The notes under the pieces were generated by a model. The model searched no databases. It saw nothing but the letters and a program-made list of their open reading frames with translations, and was not told where the DNA came from. A stretch of 64,000 bases of DNA, taken from assembly GCA_951640165.1 (NCBI GenBank), contig OX621237.1, positions 17,794,001 to 17,858,000 on the forward strand, given 5' to 3'. Source of the DNA: Pseudoips prasinana (Eukaryota > Arthropoda > Insecta > Lepidoptera > Nolidae). Positions 54,031 to 63,585 of this stretch are shown here, piece by piece. The translations under genes were made by a program, and so were the position numbers. The first letter of the stretch is position 1; every line of letters begins with the position of its first letter.

Positions 54031-55025
54031 CACGCGTATATACAGGTAGGTATATAGGTAATATGAGTATTATTGTTAATGTACAATTCACTCTCAATAG
54101 GGCGCATTAGTGTAAGTGGTATTGGGTGGTTACGTATTGATTGTGCTAGTATTGTGTCGATTACATTTGCGTGTGCTCTGCGGTTTGAATTATTGTCGCC
54201 TCTAGGGGCGCCAGTCTGACGCCGGGCGAATGCAGGTGCATTTAATCTATCACTAATGCCGTTTCGAAGCGAAGGTTATTCAGGATATAATACGATGAAA
54301 ACGTGACAGCAGTCGAGAACACACTTCCAGGTCATTGGCTTGGTAGCAACTGTATCTTATTATTTTGTATTTTAAAAGCTTATTTTGTCGTCAAAAGCTT
54401 CTTCTTCTAAACGGATAATGGCGTATATTTGTATTTAGATATAACCGTAGTAGTAGTAGAAGTAATATAGAACACACATTTGTGCATGTCTTATTTTATT
54501 TAAAAAATTATTAACTCCAGATTTCGCTTTAATTTTTTAATAAACTTTCCATTTTGTGAAATGTGAAATATTTATGTTTATATAGTAATCGTACAATACG
54601 TGAACAGTATTGATTTACCCACCATTGTTTTCAAAATATGCTCTATACTTTGAAAACAATGGTGGGTAAATAAACACTCCTTAAAACATTGCAATAGAGA
54701 AACTCGATCCATTTTCAAAGTAACTTGATTAAAGTTCCAACTAACAGGTAGGATTACTAAACGTAAATAATTCGCATTTCACAAAAAGTGAAAGTATTGA
54801 AAATATTATACAACATATTGGTAGGATGTTATGGGAGTTACATATTGCATATACAGCAGATATTTTGCAATAACACATTAACTATTTAAAACAGCCCTTA
54901 GAATCGAATTAAATTTAATGAACAAACAATCTGACGACAAGAAATCAATCCTCAACACATTTTATTACAACCGTAATATGTAATAAACATGCATTCATGA
55001 CCAGTCAACATTATAACCCATCCTT
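54031..55025. other. Intron sequence with one perfect hairpin
   Basis: The hairpin at 54613-54671 is listed separately. No other element is recognised. Confidence 0.5.
54613..54671. repeat. Perfect hairpin, 23-bp arms
   Basis: ATTTACCCACCATTGTTTTC, AAA (54613-54635) and its complement (54649-54671) surround ATATGCTCTATAC. Confidence 0.88.
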
Positions 55026-55210
55026 TTTACCGACTTCAAAAGAAGTTAAAATTAACAATTGGACTATATGAGTTTATTTTTGTATTCAGTATGTTAAGCG
55101 ATTTGGTTCCATGGTTTGTGAACCGATTTTGACGAGGAACGTTTTCAAAATGGTTCAATATAAGTTTTGTTTCAATATGTTGTTTTAAAGAAAAGTTGAA
55201 GTAGTTACTA
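55026..55210 (+). mobile_element. Interspersed repeat starting TTACCGACTTC
   Basis: TTTACCGACTTCAAAAGAAG, then GTGAACCGATTTTGACGA: a family common in Lepidoptera and related to the ends at 42220-42433. Confidence 0.4.
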
Positions 55211-55833
55211 CTTTTTTCAGTCAGTAGCATATAACAGAAGGGCCTAAAGGGTAATTATACCTTCTTCGTTACGTTTTCATTCAACTTGTAATTAACCAAG
55301 GTTTATTTTAGGAAAACCCTGTTAAGCAAAATAAGCTTGTGTAAAATTTGCGACTTAAATGGCATTGTTAACGCGATACGTACAGTCGCGACTAGTCGGC
55401 ACCACATCGGTGGGAACATTTTAACCACGAAAAACAACTTTAATATCAACAGCATAAAGACGCTGCAAAGGTAAATGTTTATCCACAGATGTGGCATCGA
55501 GAGTATTACACGTGTACGCTAAATTGAAATATTAACCTCCTTTATAGAGAATCAGTTACATCATCTATTTGCCAAGGGAATGATTAATGGGGTGAAAGTA
55601 GGTAGGTATTTTTATATACGAGCATCACCCAAAAAAGTGCGCGTCGCATTTTAATGGACTTTCAGTGTTATGATCGTTGAGGTCTTGGTGATTGATAAGG
55701 GTACATTATTACACTACGTTCAGTTTGTTCCACATTTTATTTATATTAATTTTTAATCTTAAAGTTTCAATAACTCGAGTTTCAAAAATATGATCGAATT
55801 CTTTCGCACTTGCTCGCTTCATATCCTACTTAA

Positions 55834-56090
55834 TCACACTAATATTATAAAGGCGAAAGTTTGTGAGTGTGTGAATGTATGTTTGTTACTCTTTCCCGCC
55901 AAAAAACAAACAAAACTGCCGGACGGATTTTGATGAAACTTTGTAATAATATACCATTGTACCTTGTTGCACCATGTACCCATACTTGCGAAATAAAATA
56001 TCTTTATCTTTATCTTATATAGCTTATATATCCGAAAAACACATAAGCTATCATTTGTAGAGTTTAACGCGGGTAAAAGTGCGAGGCTAG
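55834..56090 (+). mobile_element. Small non-autonomous Helitron
   Basis: It begins TCACACTAATATTATAAAGG, CGAAAGTTTGTGAGTG, has TACTCTTTCCCGCC and GGACGGATTTTGATGAAAC, and ends GTTTAACGCGGGTAAAAGTG, CGAGGCTAG. It is flanked by A and T. The 3' hairpin is degraded. Confidence 0.78.
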
Positions 56091-56299
56091 TTTGTATATA
56101 AAAGCGAGAAGCCCCGGATTCGGCTACTGACTAAACACAAGATCGCGAGAACTACTTGACTTATGCATGCAACTAATACTGAAAGCTAATTAGTTTATAG
56201 GTAAAAGATATCACCTAAGAATGTTATATGCCACAAGACCGAATTGAGGGGTACCTATAAGGGCTGATGGTCTCTAAAGTTCAGTCTGCGGGAGTAACG

Positions 56300-56400
56300 T
56301 CCCAACTATGTATTATAAATACGAATATGAGTTTGTTAAGCTTTCACGCCTTATTTACTCACCAATCATAATAAAATTTTGCACACACTTGAGGCTGTAT
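56300..56400 (+). mobile_element. Helitron 5' fragment, old
   Basis: TCCCAACTATGTATTATAAA, TACGAATATGAGTTTGTTA, CTTTCACGCC and ATAATAAAATTTTGCACACA follow the 5' half of the Helitron family with many changes. Confidence 0.4.
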
Positions 56401-56545
56401 GCTTCAAGTGTGTAAAAGCACATAGGGTACCTTTTATCCAGTAAAAGTTCTGTACCTGAGGGATAGACAAATAATCTTTGGTCGACCAAATAATTTATAC
56501 ATAAGTCACCCCTCGGTACGGTAGGTACTACAAAATCAAGATAAG

Positions 56546-56680
56546 TACAGACGCCAGCACATCAAGCTACCCCAATCTGTCAAATTTCCTTTGAAAGTGA
56601 ACCTTATGCTTATGTGATAAGTTGAAAATCTATAAAAGAAATTTTACAGATTGGGGTAGCTGGTTGTGCTGGCGTCTGTA
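56546..56680. mobile_element. Tc1/mariner-type MITE, copy 2
   Basis: 135 bp with near-perfect inverted ends (TACAGACGCCAGCACATCAA, GCTACCCCAATCTGT and complement) and TA at both edges. It is better preserved than copy 1 at 682-824. There is no coding capacity. Confidence 0.85.
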
Positions 56681-57217
56681 CTATTTTTTTAAATTGCCCA
56701 CATCAACTTGTTATCCTGTCAAATGGTTAACCGACCAACTGATCGGATGTCAGGTCTATTTAAAATAGCAGAGCTAAAAACCGACCACGTTTTTCGATGC
56801 CAGCATAAAAAGGCCGACATAAAAAAATGCAATGGTCGGTTAGCTAGAGCAGTGTGAGGCTAGGAAGATTAAAACAAAGATTAATTAGTATTTAACCTTC
56901 GTAACTAATAATAATTTAATAGCAAAGTAAATAAACATATACCTACTTGGTAATGTGCATTATTTATCTATTGTTTCATTATTAATGGCACATTGGTCTA
57001 GTAAAAGCGTCTACAATCGTCCAGGGTCTAAAACCCAGTTACTTACAGCTAAAAAGTGAAATTTATAATTCACTTTAGCAGCCTGGAGGCATGAAATTGT
57101 CTATAGAGATGTAACACCGAGAATTTAATGCCTCCAGTTCCAGGACTTTCCGATGTATGGACCTCGGAAAGACTCGCATCTGACCTCTCTCCGGACGTGT
57201 CGGAAATTACCTCACAT
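56681..57217. other. Unassigned intron sequence
   Basis: Nothing recognised apart from repeated ACCGACCA motifs at 56728-56790 (AACCGACCAACTGATCGG). Confidence 0.45.
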
Positions 57218-57320
57218 GACACCAAGGGAGTCAGAGTATAGATAGTGCACCTGTCTTTGCCCATACACTTATGCACTATAGTATGTCCCACGCAGATCTT
57301 TCAGTCTTCATTGTGGTTGA
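57218..57320 (+). mobile_element. SINE family E, 3' fragment
   Basis: AGTATAGATAGTGCACCTGT, CTTTGCCCATACAC, TATGCACTATAGTATGTCCC and ACGCAGATC follow family E order. Confidence 0.55.
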
Positions 57321-57599
57321 CCACCTTTACTTAACGTTTGATAATATACTACATATTTATCGTCTTTTGCCAAGAGCTTTCCCATGTCTGTGGGGTTGGC
57401 TCCCAGTATAACTTATCGTGGCTTGCTACCAAAATCGGACGCCTTGAAACCCTCACCTTAGATTTGAAGGAAACCCATAGCCGAGCGGCCTGATCGGACG
57501 GATAACCTCGCTCAAACATTTCTCATCATTGACGATAGACATTTGGTTAAATACAAAAACACTAGGCATAGAGATACAGTTTCTAATACCAAGACAGAT

Positions 57600-57816
57600 G
57601 CTCTTACTGATCCGTATGTGATTGGCGACGTTAGGCAACTAAGCTCGTGGTCAGCCCAGCGATGGGTGACCGCCAAAATAGTTTAATTCTGAGCATCTCC
57701 GTGCTTCGGCGGGCACGTTAAGCTGTATTAGGCAATAGTCGTTAAGCCATACCTAACCTAAAGGGCGGCTTGAAGAACTCTAACAATAGGGTAACCACTG
57801 CCTATACGATAAGTAA
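57600..57816 (+). mobile_element. 5S-rRNA-derived SINE
   Basis: GTGATTGGCGACGTTAGGCA, ACTAAGCTCGTGGTCAGCC and GCGATGGGTGACCGCC (5S head), then CCGTGCTTCGGCGGGCACGT, TAAGCTGTATTAGGCAATAG (with a short deletion) and the tail GGGCGGCTTGAAGAACTCTA, GGGTAACC, CTATACGATAAG. Confidence 0.82.
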
Positions 57817-58133
57817 ATATATAATATAAGAAACTCCTTCAGCTATAATCACAACCTTTTACTTTGGCTAATTGAAAAGACCAACCGTTCCTCAGTTTAA
57901 CGACGACTTGGAAATTAAATTAAAAATACTTGCATCTAGCGTAAGTTACTAGTCGAACACTGTAGTCGTACTTGCCGTCGTTTTGTACAAACTTACAAAT
58001 GAATTAAAACTCAAATACAGGAGAGCAGAGTAATTCCTCTCGCCCTACAAAAGTACCCAATCCATAAAAATACAAACGGAGGGCAACAACGGTAGTGCCT
58101 AAACAGGAATACTAGAGACTAGACATTTGATGG
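57817..58133. repeat. Part of a diverged ~950-bp duplication
   Basis: CGACGACTTGGAAATTAAATTAAAAATACTTGC with TACAAACTTACAAATGAATT and AGGAGAGCAGAGTAAT (57900-58035) resembles 58847-58990 (CGACGATTCGCAAATGAAAT, AAAATACTTGCACC, CACTTACAAATAAATTAAAT, AAGAGAGCAGAGCAGT). The segments lie about 950 bp apart on either side of two SINE A insertions. Confidence 0.5.
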
Positions 58134-58374
58134 AACCGTTTGGCTTGGTTGGTAAATACTTGCCTTTCACGTCGCACGTCGTGGGTTCGATCCCCACCCA
58201 GGGCACAAAATGTTTGTTTGTCCTGTGTCTGGGTGTCATTATCTATTTAAGTATGTATTAACAAAAAAAATGTACAGTGTATGTAGTGTATCAGTTATCT
58301 GATTTCCATAGTACAAACTCTACTTAGTTTGGGATAAAATGGCCGTGGGTGAATAATGTCTCTGGATATAAAAA
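58134..58374 (+). mobile_element. tRNA-derived SINE, family A
   Basis: Head CCGTTTGGCTTGGTTGGTAA, B-box GTGGGTTCGATCCCC, body TCATTATCTATTTAAGTATG, tail AAACTCTACTTAGTTTGGGAT and GTGAATAATGTCTCTGGATA. Confidence 0.82.
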
Positions 58375-58407
58375 AATACTGTTAGTCACTCACTGTTTCC
58401 ATAGTAC

Positions 58408-58482
58408 CTGGGGATATACTAGGTCATTGTTCACACACAGCCATCTAATACCAAACTAAGCAGAGCTTGTACTATGGTAACA
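58408..58482 (-). mobile_element. SINE family A, tail-only fragment
   Basis: CCTGGGGATATACTAGGTCA and AAACTAAGCAGAGCTTGTAC lie tail-to-tail with the copy ending at 58374. The fragment covers only the last 75 bp of the family. Confidence 0.6.
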
Positions 58483-59095
58483 GTGACTTACAAACAGTAC
58501 ACGTTAGAATGGTACCAATTAGTCTTTAGTATTCCTCTCAAGGCACCACTTTAGTTGCCCTCTGTTTGTACTTCTATCGAGAAAATGCCCGCTGCTAACC
58601 TTAATCAGATGAACGAACCGCGATTTCGCGTATGAACATGGAGCAACACAAAGTATCTCTTAAAACTGACCGTCTAATGCACCTTCACATCAATATCCGC
58701 CCTACACCGAACTTTGAAATCCATCCTCTACAACGAGTTTCTACTATATTGTCCCGCGTAGCAATGTAACAGGCTAACAGTAAACGTCATGTAAAAGAAA
58801 AATCCTTTTCAGCCAATTAAGAACACCGAGTTTTAAATCTATTCAACGACGATTCGCAAATGAAATTAAAAATACTTGCACCAAGCGTGACTAACTAGTA
58901 CAACCCTGTTATCAAAGTCGCCCGCCAGTTTGTACCACTTACAAATAAATTAAATCTCAAATACAAGAGAGCAGAGCAGTCTGTCTGTCCGTATAAATTA
59001 AGTATATTAAAATTACATATACTCGTAGGTACAATTACATTGACTGACAAACAATTAACTTTAGAATAAAATTAATCTGTTAGTCCTCAGTATTT

Positions 59096-59150
59096 ATCTA
59101 AATACAAAATTAATTTGTAGTGTTAACACTACATATTGATTTTGTATTTT
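59096..59150. repeat. Near-perfect palindrome
   Basis: AAATACAAAATTAATTTGTA, GTGTTAACACTACATATTGATTTT, GTATTT forms a palindrome of about 50 bp with two mismatches centred on GTTAAC. A third half (ATTAATTTTGTATTTT) follows at 59178-59195. Confidence 0.7.
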
Positions 59151-59754
59151 GAGTGTTAGTTCCCTTAATTTCTACATATTAATTTTGTATTTTAAATGTT
59201 ATGGATTTCCGCTCAGTAACTCCTGATTCCATTGCTTATCTTAGTATTTTTGTCAAGGCACTACTGTAGTTGCTAATCCGAATATATCTTTATTAAAACC
59301 GCTTACTTTCTGACTTTTTCCGAAACTTGTAAAATATCGCAAAATATTACGACGTGACTTTCCATGAAATAAAACCGCAGATACCATAATATCTGTAATA
59401 AATCTGGGATATTTTTTCCTTATTCGGTTGTTACTTTGTACAGGATGGTCGAAGGAACTTGACGTTAATAAATTTGCTTGTAATGAGGGTCTGAGCATGG
59501 ATGCAAAGTATAATGCCGACAATAGCCTTAATGACTGAATACCGGTCGGAGAATGATGGTACGCATTGTGCGTATCAATTATCACAAAAACACCGTAATT
59601 AGGAACCAGATGTAGGTAGATAAAATAAACCACCACGTACCAAAGAACCTCCTTGGTCCATACCAAAAATTTACCATTCGATAGAAGTACTACATAAATC
59701 GTTTTATGGAGTTTCTCTTCTAGCAAAACAAATTTTCATTCCTAATTCTGTACT

Positions 59755-59990
59755 TTTCAAGCGGTCAGATTATGGAACTCTCTGCCACCTGGCATAATCT
59801 TCTGAAACTTTAACGTCTTCGTCTTAGACATATGTTATGGTTGATATTATGTATCTGCTGTTTAATTACTGTAAGTAAATCCAAACAAATTATTACTTTT
59901 CTATAATATATTTATATTGTGAATTCATTAGAAATAAGCCTGCTTTGTGCCTTGTTACTTTGCTTTGCTGTATTTTATGTGTTTTACTGT
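59755..59990 (+). mobile_element. LINE RT C-terminal remnant and 3' region
   Basis: Short plus-strand coding trace AVRLWNSLPPGIIF (59760-59802), the usual LWNSLP motif near the end of CR1/Jockey-type reverse transcriptases. It is followed by a stop and AT-rich sequence. A longer minus-strand open frame overlaps its 5' side (59253-59726) without known motifs. Confidence 0.45.
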
Positions 59991-60084
59991 GTGGCTGACG
60001 GCTCATAATACCAAGTGAGAGGCGTAGAAGTCGATAAGCGGGAACATCACAAAGTAAAAATAAATTTTTGAATCTATCTTCCAG

Positions 60085-60263
60085 AGAATGGGCAGCAGCA
60101 TCTCTCTGTGTACTATGACCACCATATTAGGATCGCCAACCCTTCTGCCAAGCGTGGCCATTGGCCAATGGCGATGACATTATCGCATATGCCCCTATTC
60201 TTGGAGGAGACTCTTGTTCAACAGTGGACGTTATTTGGCTGTCAGGATGATGATGATGATGAA
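60085..60263 (+). mobile_element. SINE family F with (TGA)n tail
   Basis: CAGCATCTCTCTGTGTACTA, TGACCACCATATTAGGATCG, TCTGCCAAGCGTGGCCATTG, AACAGTGGACGTTATTTGGC and the terminal GATGATGATGATGATGA. The tail type suggests mobilisation by RTE-like LINEs. Confidence 0.7.
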
Positions 60264-60316
60264 ACAATAATATGAAATATGGAATAAATGAATGAAAAAC
60301 TTCTGTTGCTTTTGTT

Positions 60317-60427
60317 TTAACCCTTAACCAGGCTTTGCTATACGTTCATTGTTTTTGGACCTTATAACAAAGTGATAAGGTTGAAATGATGTGGCCTCGT
60401 AGAGTCCATAACCTGGTTAAAGGTTAA
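60317..60427. mobile_element. piggyBac-like MITE
   Basis: TTAA at both edges (60317-60320 and 60424-60427) with inverted ends CCCTTAACCAGG / CCTGGTTAAAGG around 80 bp. TTAA duplication and CCY ends are the piggyBac signature. There is no coding capacity. Confidence 0.7.
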
Positions 60428-60469
60428 AGTTTCACGTATCCCGGCAAAACTAGGTGTTACTAATCTCAA

Positions 60470-60550
60470 AAATGGGAAATCATAAATTTAATCAACCAGC
60501 GGGTCTCGAACCAGCATCCGGGCGCTCTGGGTTAAGCTACGAACGATTAG
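60470..60550 (-). mobile_element. tRNA-like SINE head fragment
   Basis: Minus strand: TCGTAGCTTAACCCAGAGCG, CCCGGATGCTGGTTCGAGAC, CCGC, an A-box and B-box pair at SINE spacing. It belongs to none of the families A-C. The stems do not pair as in a true tRNA. Confidence 0.45.
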
Positions 60551-60989
60551 ATTGCATTGCGAAATTTTAGTTTAATAGTAGTTACTATTTTCCTCTATAT
60601 TAGCTCCTCACGCCAGTTTTAATTATACTGATAATATTATTGATTATACTGACTGATTATACTGATAATATTACGAGAACATATCAATAATTTCGTATAT
60701 CACTATCGTGCGCTTGGATTTAAAGTTCCTAATTTAATTATTTTTACAGAAGGCTTACAGACTAATAATCAACTAAATATTACAAATATATTGACGAATT
60801 GCTAATTACAAGCCTCCACATATAGAATAGACTGTGTATATATATAAACATACATGACACAGAATGTATAGGTATATATAGATCAATACATAGGGACATG
60901 ATACAAATAAAAATGTTGTCATATTGTTTGGTATGGAAGAGAAAAGAAGAACAAAAAAGATCAGAACTGTAATCAGCTGGTGCTCACAT

Positions 60990-61234
60990 TTCCAAAGTAT
61001 AAATTGGCTAAAAGCCGTCTCAATGTCGCTGCACTGCACTGGTGCACTTCTTATTGAGAATGTAGTTCGTCTATAGTTTTCAAGTGGGAAAGGAACATTT
61101 AAAATTGGCATTGGACGGAACCCCATGACATTTGTACGGATTGACACATTAGGTACTAAGTCGGGACAGTGAATTTTGCCATTTGCGATATTCAACAGAA
61201 AAGTTAATTCGCCAATATGTCGTCTCACTTCCAA
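60990..61234 (-). mobile_element. Jockey/CR1-type LINE RT C-terminal fragment
   Basis: The minus-strand frame from 61234 reads RRHIGELTFLLNIANGKIHC, PDLVPNVSIRTNV, NVPFPLENYRRTTFS and a final CSDIETAFSQFI. This matches the conserved tail of Jockey/CR1-type reverse transcriptases: RR...L..LLxILNGKIDCPxLL, then an F...RT.Y segment, then N/D.I....FS. It continues into a hydrophobic, presumably 3'-untranslated stretch to about 60806. The 5' 90% of the LINE is missing. An apparent 142-residue protein here is therefore a transposon fragment, not a host gene. Confidence 0.65.
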
Positions 61235-61788
61235 GGGCAGAAAGTATAATACATAAATATACCTAAAAACTGGTTAATTAAATTGAACATACCTTCCAGC
61301 GACTATAACTACACCATGAAAATGATTATGCAGCATATAACTAATTGGGGAAGTTTGTTATTGGCATTTATTTAACAAAAATTTTGTAACCATTTGTAGG
61401 TAGAAGTAAGTTACCCAAATAAAAACAAAACAACGCAAACGAGTAAGCGGATCTCCGGATTCTACGCCTATTTCAAATGGAAATAGTTTATGTTTTACGA
61501 ACGCTTTGATTTAAAGTTAGTTTTTATTTTTGCGGTGTACATGACAACAATTACGCCTTGCCAAGGTTTGGGGGGAAGCCCACACCCAGTAAGTTCTGAC
61601 GACAGTTTAATGCTATTATCTCAAGTCTATTTTGTACGTGGTAGTATTTCCTTAGTTTAGAAATCCAGATAGCGAAAGTACGCTATGCTCTACACCTCTT
61701 AGATAGGCTGCATGTGCAAAACACATTATTCCTTTTAAACCAAAATTGGCAAAAATATTTAAAAATGTAATTAATAGAAAAGTTGTGC
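61235..61788. other. Unassigned intron sequence
   Basis: No recognised element. Confidence 0.5.
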
Positions 61789-61899
61789 ATCATCAAACGT
61801 CAGCAAACCTATGCTGACGTTTGATGATTTTAGATATTTTGTGAACTAAAGGATTACGCAACAATTTGCTATAAAACACCCCACTTTATAGCAAATTGT
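61789..61899. repeat. Two adjacent perfect hairpins
   Basis: Hairpin one: 17-bp arms (ATCATCAAACGTCAGCA, 61789-61805; complement 61812-61828) around AACCTA. Hairpin two: 15-bp arms (ACAATTTGCTATAAA, 61861-61875; complement 61885-61899) around ACACCCCAC. Confidence 0.85.
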
Positions 61900-62029
61900 G
61901 GCCTAGTTACTTAACTAAAAATAAATATAAAATCATCAATCGTCGTGCAAATCTATTGCAAAAATTTTCTATTGCTTACATTTTTACATGTTGTTGCTGA
62001 TTTTAGTAAAATAAGAAAACCTCCAAAAG

Positions 62030-62335
62030 CGAAAGCCTAAGTTTTGCACCCATTCACCCAACCCAATGCCCTTAAACGACGCTGCCGTATAACACTACCT
62101 ATGGGCTATGAAAATGTGTTCCTAGAGCCAAAGCCTAAGTTCTGCACTCATTCATCCCAGTCAATGCTCTTAAATGATGCTACCGTATATCGCTACCCAT
62201 GGGCTATAAAACTATGTTCTTAGAGCTCTAAAGCCAAAGTTTTGCACACATTCAGCCCACCCAATGGTCTTAAACCATGCTACTGTGCACCCAGGGATTA
62301 TGAAAATGGGATCCTATAAGCAAAGCCCAAGTAAC
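62030..62335 (+). repeat. Three-unit tandem repeat, ~99-bp period
   Basis: Units start with AAAGCCTAAGTTTTGCACCC (about 62032), AAAGCCTAAGTTCTGCACTC (about 62130) and AAAGCCAAAGTTTTGCACAC (about 62230). Each continues CATTCA.CCCA, CAATG..CTTAAA, GATGCTACCGTAT and ATGGGCTAT. The units are clearly diverged. Confidence 0.8.
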
Positions 62336-62984
62336 CTCAATACTAAACACGAGGAAATTGCGTTAAAACTTATTTGTTTTTGTTTGAAATCGAACGCGAG
62401 TTATAAAACAATCTATGTCTCCATATCAAATAACATTCAGAGATGAAAAAATTGGAAGGCAGTTCGTTCCTGACAGAGGACACCGACACGTTTAATTCTT
62501 TATCGGACCGGCATAAAATTACCCGAACAACAATACATTTAAGTAACATTTCAAGCCCAACTCAAGCTAGTTAAAGAGCTGTAACTTTAAGTCAGCTGAT
62601 CAAATTTTCTTTAAATATAGCTTTCTTAGTTATATAAAAGCATGTCCAAAACCGTATCGAAATCGTTGATTTTGCCTTACTTTACCATGCTTTTGTATGT
62701 TTTCTTCCAGAATAGCTTTTATTCTATTTTGACACGTTTGGTTATTTGGATGGAATTGCGACAAGCGTTAACGATAACCCTGATTCAAGCTTGAATAAAA
62801 CTCGGTAGCAAAGATTAATTTTATAACTATCAGTATGGATCACCACACACTATTAACTTACTTACTGACCGACTCATTAACCTTATCCCCTGAACCTTTT
62901 ATGATTTTGCACATTTTATGACGTGACAAGGAATAATTCAATATATGTCAAGATTTTTACGGACCATATTCATAAGTTTACACA
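62336..62984. other. Unassigned intron sequence
   Basis: No recognised element. Confidence 0.5.
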
Positions 62985-63585
62985 ATAAAAAAACCGGCCA
63001 AGTGCGAGTCGGACTCGGCCATGAAGGGTTCCGCAGCAGCAAGTATTTAAGTTGATTAAATGACAGGTAAATTGTGGTTTACGATTTATGACGTATTAAA
63101 AAAAAAACTACTTACTAGATCTCGTTCAAACCAATTTTCATTGTTTACATGGTAATGAACATCATATATTTTTTTTAGTTTTATGATTCTCTTATTTTAG
63201 AAGTTACAGGGGGGGGGGGGGGCTCTCATTTTTCCACTTTGGAAGTATCTCTCGCGCAAACTATTCAGTTTAGAAAAAAAATATATTAGGAACCTCAATA
63301 TCATTTTTAAAGACCTATCCATAGATACCCCACATGTAAGGGTACGATGAAAAAAAAATTTTTGAGGTTCAGTTCTATGTATGGGGAACCCCCAAAATTA
63401 TTGTTCCTTTTCTATTTTTGTGTGAAAATCTTAATGCGGTTCACAGAATACATCTACATACCAAGTTTCAACCATACAGCTCTTATAGTTTCGGAAAAAA
63501 GTGGCTGTGACATACGGACGGACAGACATGACGAACCTATAAGGGTTCCGTTTTTTGCCATTTGGCTACGGAACCCTAAATATAT
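62985..63585 (+). mobile_element. Dispersed repeat with 'GTCGGACTC' start
   Basis: It starts AAACCGGCCAAGTGCGAGTC, GGACTCGGCC and ends with GGACGGACAGACATGACG, then AGGGTTCCGTTTTTTGCCAT, TTGGCTACGGAACCCTAA. The last part folds back on itself (AGGGTTCCGT ... ACGGAACCCT). Such elements are abundant in insects. The class is uncertain. A fragment is at 22230-22345. Confidence 0.6.
63209..63222 (+). repeat. 14-base G run
   Basis: An uninterrupted run of about 14 G residues inside the dispersed repeat at 62985-63585. Such runs can form quadruplexes and are prone to length change. Confidence 0.9.

Noticed and set aside
59253..59726. 157-codon minus-strand open frame, the longest in the window
   Set aside because: No domain, signal or splice context is recognisable, and its 3'-overlapping neighbour is a LINE tail on the other strand. 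I treat it as a chance or transposon-derived frame.
60806..61234. 142-codon minus-strand frame as a host gene
   Set aside because: The first 80 residues match the C-terminal tail of Jockey/CR1-type reverse transcriptases and the rest is low-complexity 3' sequence, so it is a LINE fragment.
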